A DNA stretch of 10,403 nucleotides, taken from PALSA-607 sp036509315 (lineage in GTDB: Bacteria; Actinomycetota; Actinomycetes; Acidothermales; Acidothermaceae). Positions 6,265-10,403 of this stretch are shown here, one piece after another. The stretch lies in assembly GCA_036509315.1 (NCBI GenBank), contig DATCFU010000044.1:1-10403 (forward strand), given 5' to 3'. The notes beneath the pieces were generated by a model. It made no database searches, was not told the DNA's origin, and saw only the letters and a program-made list of their open reading frames with translations. Each line of letters begins with the position of its first letter. Positions within the stretch are counted from its first letter, which is position 1. Position numbers and translations under genes: made by a program.

Positions 6265-6982
6265 CGTGACCTCGCCGTTCGCGCAGTACCGCTTCGGCGA
6301 TCAGCAGATCGATCGGGCGGGTGATCTTGAATGCGTCGGCGGACCCGGCGATCACCACAACGGGGAGTCCGAGTCGCTCGACCAGACCGGCATCGTCAGT
6401 CGCGGCGTCCTCCGCCGCCGCGTGTGCCTTCGTCAGCACCGCGCGATCGAACCCCTGGGGCGTTTGAATGCAGCGCAGGTCGCTTCGCGACACCGTCTCG
6501 AGCACCTGCTCGGCCGGCTGCCCCTCGCCGTCCGCCCCCGTCTCCGTGAGCGCCACGCGCTTGACCGTGTCGGTCATCGCGAGGCCCGGGACCACAGCGC
6601 CGTGACCGGCCAGCACCGCGCTCGCAACCGCGTCGACGAGCTCACTCGGCGCGAGGGGTCGGGCTGCGTCGTGGACCAGCACGACGTCGACCTCTGGTGG
6701 CAGCGCCTCGAGCGCCCGCCCCACCGAATCTTGCCGTTGCTCACCACCGGCCACGACCAGCACGGGCGACCCGAGGTCGTGCGAAGCCAGCAACGCCTCG
6801 ACTTCGGCGACGCCGCCCGGAGGCGCGGCGACAACGACCAGCTCGATAAGATGCGCGCGAGCTAGTGCCTGCACGGCATAAACGAACATCGGGACGCCGT
6901 CGAGCGTGCGTAGCGCCTTGGGCTGACCTGGACCGAGCCGCTCGCCGCGACCGGCCGCCGGCACGATAGCCGCGACGGTCAC
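6254..6982 (-). CDS. ispD: 2-C-methyl-D-erythritol 4-phosphate cytidylyltransferase
   Basis: IspD joins CTP and methylerythritol 4-phosphate to form CDP-methylerythritol, the third step of the MEP pathway. The 242-residue protein has the nucleotide-binding loop VPAAGRGERLGPGQPKAL (7-24), including K22, GGEQRQDSV (79-87), VHDAARP (103-109), the QTPQGF motif, and D-x-KITRPID near the C-terminus. Length is normal for stand-alone IspD. It is not fused to IspF, as it is in some bacteria. The start is GTG 6982, overlapping the stop of the PIN/TRAM gene in GTGA, which implies translational coupling. ispF begins 11 bases before its stop. Confidence 0.96.
   Translation of the reverse strand: MTVAAIVPAAGRGERLGPGQPKALRTLDGVPMFVYAVQALARAHLIELVVVAAPPGGVAEVEALLASHDLGSPVLVVAGGEQRQDSVGRALEALPPEVDVVLVHDAARPLAPSELVDAVASAVLAGHGAVVPGLAMTDTVKRVALTETGADGEGQPAEQVLETVSRSDLRCIQTPQGFDRAVLTKAHAAAEDAATDDAGLVERLGLPVVVIAGSADAFKITRPIDLLIAEAVLRERRGHGVS
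6270..6273 (-). promoter_or_regulatory. Ribosome binding site favouring the GTG start of ispF
   Basis: GAGG on the minus strand is 5 bases before GTG 6264. It lies inside the coding end of ispD, so ispF initiation would occur before ispD translation ends. Confidence 0.5.
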
Positions 6983-8166
6983 AACGCTCGACCGAGCGGA
7001 TGGCTCGGCGGGCCAGGTCGGGCCGCCTCCACCCGCAACGGATCGCCATCGTGCGGGGCGGAAGTGGTTCCGTTGGGACCCTGCGAAGTGGCCACCGGCT
7101 GGCCGAAGACCATCCGGCCGTTTGCGGTTGTCAGCACGCTCGTGACATGAATCGCGATCTCATCACCGATGTGATCACGAGAACGCTCGGCCACGACCAT
7201 CGTGCCGTCGTCGAGGTACCCGACGGCCTGGCCAGCCTCCTTGCCAGGACGCAGTAGGTGGACGATGACGTCGTCCCCGGCGGACACCGGCGGACGCAGC
7301 GCGAGTGCGAGCCCGTGCAAGTTCATGACGTGGACACCGGCCAGCGACGCGGCCTTCGCCAGGTTGGTGTCGAGCGTCAGCAACGGGACTCCGCGATCGA
7401 GGCAGATCCGGACGAGTTTGGCGTCGACCTCTGGCACCGCCGGGAGATCTTCGTCGAGTACCTCGAGGTTGACCCCCGGCTCACGCTTCAACGCTTCGAG
7501 ATTCTGCAGTCCGCGGCGTCCCTTCGAGCGCCGCAGGTCGTCGCCCGCATCGGCCAGACCTTGGAGCTCAGCGAGCACCGGGCTCGAAACGAGGAACGTG
7601 CCATCGAGGAAGCCGGCACGCACGACGTCGAGGATCCGCCCGTCGATGGCCACCGACGTGTCGACGACGCGAGGAAGGTTCGAGGTCGACTGATGCCGAG
7701 GGCCCATACCCGCACGACCGGCAAACATCGAGAGCATTTCCTCGCGACGATTGCTGCCGAGGCGATACCCGAGGTAACCGATCACGAGGACGACGAATCC
7801 GAACAACGGAAACGCGAGAAATGGCTGCAGCAACAGGAATATCCACCATGCGACGCCCGCTCCGACGAGCACGCCGATGACCCCACCGAATGAGCCCGCG
7901 ACGAGTTCTTCGGCAGACGTCTGGCGCAGGGTGTGTTCGGTGCGGCCGACCGCAGTCACAGTCGTGCGACCAAGCACCCCTCCCAGGACGTATCCCAGGC
8001 CCGAGCCGATGATGATGCCGACCATGACGCCGTTCAGCGGACCCAGTGCGAAGGCGCCCGAGCTGAAGCGCTTGGAGACCTCGTAGCCGAGCCCGGCGAA
8101 GAAGACGACGACGAGCAGGCGCAGCACGTCGACGACGCCACTAGGCGCGCGCTTCTTGATGGTCAT
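6979..8166 (-). CDS. Membrane protein with PIN and TRAM domains (YacL type)
   Basis: The 395-residue protein has three parts. Four hydrophobic segments lie at about 11-27, 44-66, 88-113 and 117-136. A PIN nuclease domain (about 166-290) follows, with acidic residues at the usual positions: D169 (VVDTSVAIDGR), E200 (VLAEL), probably D248, and D266 (LTLDTN). A TRAM domain (about 293-355) probably binds RNA, and a disordered tail ends the protein. PIN domains usually cut RNA, so this is a candidate membrane-tethered RNase with a cytoplasmic nuclease domain. The RNA target is unknown. ATG 8166 has GGAGGG (8169-8174) only 2 bases upstream, an unusually short spacing. It is 39 bases after carD with a hairpin between, and its stop overlaps ispD. 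Relatives (YacL in Firmicutes) also lie between carD-like genes and ispD, so the order is old. Confidence 0.93.
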   Translation of the reverse strand: MTIKKRAPSGVVDVLRLLVVVFFAGLGYEVSKRFSSGAFALGPLNGVMVGIIIGSGLGYVLGGVLGRTTVTAVGRTEHTLRQTSAEELVAGSFGGVIGVLVGAGVAWWIFLLLQPFLAFPLFGFVVLVIGYLGYRLGSNRREEMLSMFAGRAGMGPRHQSTSNLPRVVDTSVAIDGRILDVVRAGFLDGTFLVSSPVLAELQGLADAGDDLRRSKGRRGLQNLEALKREPGVNLEVLDEDLPAVPEVDAKLVRICLDRGVPLLTLDTNLAKAASLAGVHVMNLHGLALALRPPVSAGDDVIVHLLRPGKEAGQAVGYLDDGTMVVAERSRDHIGDEIAIHVTSVLTTANGRMVFGQPVATSQGPNGTTSAPHDGDPLRVEAARPGPPSHPLGRAL

Positions 8167-8176
8167 GACCCTCCAG

Positions 8177-8202
8177 GGGTGGCCGGATGCCCGGCGCTAC
8201 CC
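8177..8202 (-). other. Intercistronic stem-loop between carD and the PIN/TRAM gene
   Basis: GCCGG (8182-8186) pairs with CCGGC (8191-8195) across a 4-base loop. GGGT (8177-8180) and ACCC (8199-8202) extend the stem past an internal loop. There is no T-run on either side, so it is not a simple terminator. It may mark RNA processing or protect the carD 3' end. Confidence 0.45.
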
Positions 8203-8205
8203 ATG

Positions 8206-8688
8206 TTAGGAGGCGAGGACCTCGTCAAGGATCGCTTCGGCCTTGTCCTCGTTCGTGCCTTCGGCGAGGGCCAGTTCGCTCACCAGGATTTGCCGCGCCT
8301 TTGCGAGCATCCGCTTTTCGCCCGCAGACAGCCCGCGCTCGCGATCGCGGCGCCACAAGTCGCGAACAACCTCCGCCACCTTGTTGACGTCGCCAGACGC
8401 CAGCTTCTCGAGATTGGCCTTGTACCGGCGCGACCAGTTAGTGGGCTCTTCGGTGTGGGGCGCGCGAAGCACCTCGAACACCCGATCAAGGCCCTCTTGG
8501 CCCACGACGTCGCGGACACCGACAAACTCGGCGTTGTCGGCGGGAACCCGAACCGTGAGATCACCCTGAGCTACTTTAAGGACGAGGTAAATACGCTCCT
8601 CGCCATTGATCACACGACTCTCGATGGCTTCGATCAGCGCAGCCCCGTGGTGGGGGTAAACAACCGTCTCGCCGACGTTGAACGACAT
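8206..8688 (-). CDS. carD: CarD, RNA polymerase-binding transcription regulator
   Basis: CarD binds the RNA polymerase beta subunit and stabilises open promoter complexes, with strong effects on rRNA and housekeeping transcription. The 160-residue protein begins with the Tudor-like RNA polymerase interaction domain (MSFNVGETVVYPHHG...). R25 and R47, which contact polymerase in M. tuberculosis CarD, are conserved at the same numbers. The C-terminal helical domain carries W85 (EPTNWSRRYKANLEKL), the DNA minor-groove Trp of CarD. Length matches mycobacterial CarD (162). ATG 8688 fits the family start. The ribosome site is poor, with only AAGGGA about 12 bases upstream. It is the first gene of the minus-strand block, and its own promoter should lie in the 274-base region to the right. 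Confidence 0.97.
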   Translation of the reverse strand: MSFNVGETVVYPHHGAALIEAIESRVINGEERIYLVLKVAQGDLTVRVPADNAEFVGVRDVVGQEGLDRVFEVLRAPHTEEPTNWSRRYKANLEKLASGDVNKVAEVVRDLWRRDRERGLSAGEKRMLAKARQILVSELALAEGTNEDKAEAILDEVLAS

Positions 8689-8715
8689 GAGGCACTAGTC
8701 CCTTCAGCTGACCCC

Positions 8716-8721
8716 ATGCTA
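8716..8721 (-). promoter_or_regulatory. Possible -10 box of carD
   Basis: TAGCAT on the minus strand is 27 bases before the carD ATG and would give a leader of about 21 bases. No consensus -35 is seen at 16-18 bases. The promoter may be activator-dependent or elsewhere in the region. Confidence 0.35.
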
Positions 8722-8751
8722 CCACGCGAAACGGGCCCACGGGAACGTCGG

Positions 8752-8767
8752 TCTGCGCATCTGCGCA
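8752..8767. repeat. Tandem 8-base repeat TCTGCGCA
   Basis: TCTGCGCA is present twice in immediate succession (8752-8759, 8760-8767). Each copy contains the self-complementary TGCGCA. It lies about 30 bases upstream of the possible carD -10, where a regulator could bind. Confidence 0.5.
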
Positions 8768-8927
8768 GGTCAGAGCCATGGTGACAGCCACAGCAAGATC
8801 AACAACCGCCGATTCAGGTCTTGACAAAACCGGGGTAGTTGTGCGCCGCAGAGGCTTTTCACCGGACCCCGACGGGCTCTCCACTAGGCCCTGGCGGGCT
8901 GTTCCCAACCTTTATCCACGCCCCATC

Positions 8928-8956
8928 TGCACACGGCCGGGCCGCGTGCTCATACT
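8928..8956 (+). promoter_or_regulatory. Promoter giving a leaderless mRNA for the CxC membrane protein
   Basis: TGCACA (8928-8933) and CATACT (8951-8956) are separated by exactly 17 bases. Transcription starting about 7 bases after the -10 would begin at or next to GTG 8963, so the mRNA would have no leader. This agrees with the absence of a ribosome site before the GTG. Leaderless GTG/ATG starts are common in actinobacteria. Confidence 0.55.
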
Positions 8957-8962
8957 GGGTCC

Positions 8963-9709
8963 GTGGAGCCGGGTGTGGGCGGCAGCAGCAGCGAAGACAA
9001 ACCGGGCGGAATACCGGCCGGCGCACACATCGTCGTCCCCGATGATGCCCGCGAGCTCGCCCGCGACATCGCCGCTTGGCGTCGCGAGGAGAGGTGGAAG
9101 CGTCGCCGCCGGGTCTTCGAGCGGATGTTGGGTGGCCGATCCAGTTCGACCCGCGCCCTGTCGGCGCCGATCATCATCACGCTCATGATTGCGGCCGCGT
9201 TGCTCGGCGCGACGCTCATTTTCCCCGGCCGTACCCCGGAGCATCCACCGACCGCGCCGGTGCCCCTCGTACTTGCCGCGCCGAGTGCGGCGCCGGGCAC
9301 CGTCGGTGGTCTCGTCCCGGACGACGCGCTCATCGGGCAGACCGGCACGACCACCGCCCGCGCGCTGCGACCCGCGCTGTTGGCGGTAGCGCAGCATGAG
9401 TGCGCTTGCGGCGCCGCACTGACGCACCTCGCGGCGGAAGCAGCCGACAACGGGCTGACGATCTACCTCATCGGAAGCCAGCAGCAACAGCCAGAGTTGA
9501 ACGCGCTCGCTGGTGACACGAGCGTCGCGGTGCGGGTTATGGCCGACAAGGATTCGGCAATCACGACCGCGTTCGCCAAAGGCACGCTGACGGTCGTGGC
9601 CGTTCACGCCGACGGGGTCATCGAACAGATCGTGAACGACTACACCCGCACGACATCGCTCGAGACAGTCCTCCCCGAGCTCAAGCAACCGGCACACGCC
9701 GGGGCGTGA
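8963..9709 (+). CDS. Single-pass membrane protein with outer thioredoxin-like CxC domain
   Basis: I do not recognise a named family. The 248-residue protein has a charged cytoplasmic N-terminus with a very basic stretch (RREERWKRRRR, 40-50), one transmembrane helix (about 68-87), a Pro/Ala-rich linker (88-112), and an outer domain. In that domain a hydrophobic strand (LLAVA) is followed by HECACG, with C147 and C149 at the start of a helix. Then come a YLIG strand, a second helix and TLTVVAVHADG, an order that resembles a thioredoxin fold. The cysteine pair is CxC rather than CxxC, and the usual cis-Pro is not evident, so catalytic redox activity is unsure. Positive residues before the helix support an N-in, C-out topology. 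GTG 8963 is chosen from the leaderless promoter. An LpqE-like lipoprotein gene follows after an inverted repeat. Confidence 0.8.
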   Translation: MEPGVGGSSSEDKPGGIPAGAHIVVPDDARELARDIAAWRREERWKRRRRVFERMLGGRSSSTRALSAPIIITLMIAAALLGATLIFPGRTPEHPPTAPVPLVLAAPSAAPGTVGGLVPDDALIGQTGTTTARALRPALLAVAQHECACGAALTHLAAEAADNGLTIYLIGSQQQQPELNALAGDTSVAVRVMADKDSAITTAFAKGTLTVVAVHADGVIEQIVNDYTRTTSLETVLPELKQPAHAGA

Positions 9710-9710
9710 C

Positions 9711-9770
9711 GACCTGTCCTTCGGGGCTCGTTAGGCTACGGCGCAGACCGGCAGCCGAAGGGGACAGGTC
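9711..9770. repeat. Long imperfect inverted repeat between the CxC gene and the lipoprotein gene
   Basis: GACCTGTCC (9711-9719) plus TTCGG (9720-9724) is complementary to CCGAA (9755-9759) plus GGACAGGTC (9762-9770), with two unpaired G at 9760-9761. This makes 14 pairs around a 30-base loop. It begins right after the upstream stop codon. No T-run follows, so it is not a standard terminator. It may be a DNA operator or an RNA element. A possible -10 TAGGCT lies in the loop at 9732-9737. Confidence 0.7.
9732..9737 (+). promoter_or_regulatory. Possible -10 box of the lipoprotein gene
   Basis: TAGGCT fits TANNNT and lies in the loop of the inverted repeat. No good -35 at 16-18 bases is seen. 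If real, repeat arms would flank the transcription start, as operators often do. Confidence 0.3.
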
Positions 9771-9793
9771 GTGAGCAGCACCCAGGTCAGCAC

Positions 9794-9798
9794 GAGGG
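9794..9798 (+). promoter_or_regulatory. Ribosome binding site supporting ATG 9807 of the lipoprotein
   Basis: GAGGG is 8 bases before ATG 9807. The alternative GTG 9771 has AGGGGA (9759-9764) 6 bases upstream, inside the inverted repeat. The ATG choice gives a more standard signal peptide. Confidence 0.5.
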
Positions 9799-9806
9799 TC
9801 CAGAGC

Positions 9807-10403
9807 ATGACTCGCCGCCGCGTGCGCACGGCCCTCGTGATCGGAGTGTGCGCGCCGATCCTCGCCGCCTGTTCCGCCACCGGGTTCGGCTCACCGGTGC
9901 GCCATGCCGTGGCGAACTTGCAGGCAGCTACCGCAAAGATCGGCTCGAACCTCGAAGTCCAGGGTGTGATTATCGCGCTGCCGAACGGGGTCATCTCTCC
10001 CAAAGGCGGCCTCGCCTACCTGCAGTTCGACGCGATCAACTTCGCTACCCAGCCCGACGCACTCATCGACGTGTCGGTCGTGCCGGCGACGCCAGCCGGC
10101 ATGAGTGCTACCGCATCGGCTACACCAGCTGCCGAACAGCTGCAGGCTGCCACAGGTGCATCCATCCCTGCCGCCACGGGAAGCGGTCCAGGAACCACGC
10201 GCATCAGCGTTTTGCTTCGCAACCTCACGGCACCCCTTCAACAGGGTGAATCGGTGATGGTAAGCCTGACGTTCGGGAACAGCGGCTCGGTTACGGGACT
10301 GCTAGTGCCTGTACAGAGCTCGGCAGTCGTCGGCACGTTCCTGCCGACCGCACCTCCGCCTCCGCCGTCCTCGCCGGTCGCCTCACCTGTTGCATCGCCG
10401 GCT
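9807..10403 (+). CDS. LpqE-like lipoprotein (3' end beyond window)
   Basis: This is an exported lipoprotein, partial at its C-terminus (at least 199 residues). From ATG 9807 the signal peptide has a basic start (MTRRRVR), a hydrophobic core and a lipobox LAAC, with the lipid-anchored cysteine at residue 22. GTG 9771 would add 12 residues and is possible. The mature part has two beta-rich stretches (LAYLQFDAINF... and ISVLLRNLTAPLQQGESVMV through TGLLVPV). These resemble LpqE of mycobacteria, which sits divergent from carD at the same locus. LpqE is sometimes grouped with PCuAC copper chaperones, but I see no Met/His copper motif here, as the visible mature part has only one His. An Ala/Thr/Ser-rich insert lies mid-protein, and the visible end is a Pro/Ser/Ala tail with the unit PVAS repeated. 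It probably localises to the outer face of the membrane. The upstream neighbour is also outward-facing. Confidence 0.8.
   Translation, partial: MTRRRVRTALVIGVCAPILAACSATGFGSPVRHAVANLQAATAKIGSNLEVQGVIIALPNGVISPKGGLAYLQFDAINFATQPDALIDVSVVPATPAGMSATASATPAAEQLQAATGASIPAATGSGPGTTRISVLLRNLTAPLQQGESVMVSLTFGNSGSVTGLLVPVQSSAVVGTFLPTAPPPPPSSPVASPVASPA

Larger units (their letters stand above)
8689..8962. other. Divergent intergenic region between carD and the CxC protein gene
   Basis: This 274-base stretch holds no convincing gene. It should contain the carD promoter (minus strand) and the promoter of the gene at 8963 (plus strand). I see a possible carD -10, a good plus-strand promoter at its right end, a TTGACA at 8821-8826 without a matching -10 downstream, and a tandem repeat TCTGCGCA at 8752-8767. 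Confidence 0.8.

Noticed and set aside
7933..8784. 283-codon plus-strand open frame opposite carD and the PIN/TRAM gene
   Set aside because: Long antisense frames are common in high-GC coding DNA. It has no ribosome site or recognisable domain, and the opposite strand encodes clear CarD.
8821..8826. TTGACA as the -35 of a plus-strand promoter
   Set aside because: No TANNNT-like -10 is found 16-18 bases downstream, and no gene starts near it.
8912..9697. 261-codon minus-strand open frame opposite the CxC protein
   Set aside because: Its composition is Arg/Gly-rich like a shadow frame. The plus strand shows a promoter, basic-inside topology and a fold-like pattern.

Overview
The window is high-GC DNA from an actinobacterium (Actinomycetota). 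The evidence is a minus-strand run carD - PIN/TRAM ATPase-like RNase - ispD - ispF - cysS - rlmB, a DUF4032 kinase-like gene, and an LpqE-like lipoprotein upstream of carD on the opposite strand. Mycobacteria have the same core order (carD-ispD-ispF-cysS-rlmB, with lpqE divergent from carD). Here a PIN/TRAM gene sits between carD and ispD, and an extra membrane-anchored CxC protein sits between carD and the lipoprotein. The genus cannot be set from the sequence alone.

Left part (1-1760), accessory in character. A CsoR/DUF156-family repressor keeps the two cysteines of the family but lacks the metal-binding His, as in persulfide sensors of the CstR type. It has an operator-like TACCCC-CT-GGGGTA palindrome upstream. 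It is followed closely by a SAM-dependent methyltransferase, a clean hairpin-plus-T-run that contains the methyltransferase stop codon, and then a 56-residue cysteine-rich protein of an uncharacterised family. An ICMT-like membrane methyltransferase gene converges on this group from the other strand.

Middle (1761-3252). A tRNA-Thr(UGU) gene on the minus strand is divergent from a DUF4032 gene on the plus strand. The DUF4032 protein has a WaaP/RIO-like kinase fold with the usual catalytic residues visible.

Core housekeeping block (3271-8688, all minus strand, transcribed from carD leftwards). CarD is a regulator that binds RNA polymerase. It is followed by a four-helix membrane protein with PIN and TRAM domains, then by IspD and IspF (two steps of the MEP isoprenoid pathway), CysS (cysteinyl-tRNA synthetase) and RlmB (TrmH-family rRNA 2'-O-methyltransferase). 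Stops and starts overlap (GTGA twice, an 11-base overlap once, and a 4-base gap), so the block from the PIN/TRAM gene to rlmB looks like one translationally coupled operon.

Right part (8689-10403). A 274-base divergent region lies upstream of carD. To its right, on the plus strand, are a single-pass membrane protein with an outer thioredoxin-like domain carrying CxC, started by a well-formed leaderless promoter, and an LpqE-like lipoprotein cut by the window edge. The gap between those two genes is occupied by a long imperfect inverted repeat.

There is no mobile element, CRISPR array, integrase or clear pseudogene. The most promising material for new biology is the CstR-like/methyltransferase/Cys-rich module at the left and the CxC protein plus lipoprotein pair at the right.
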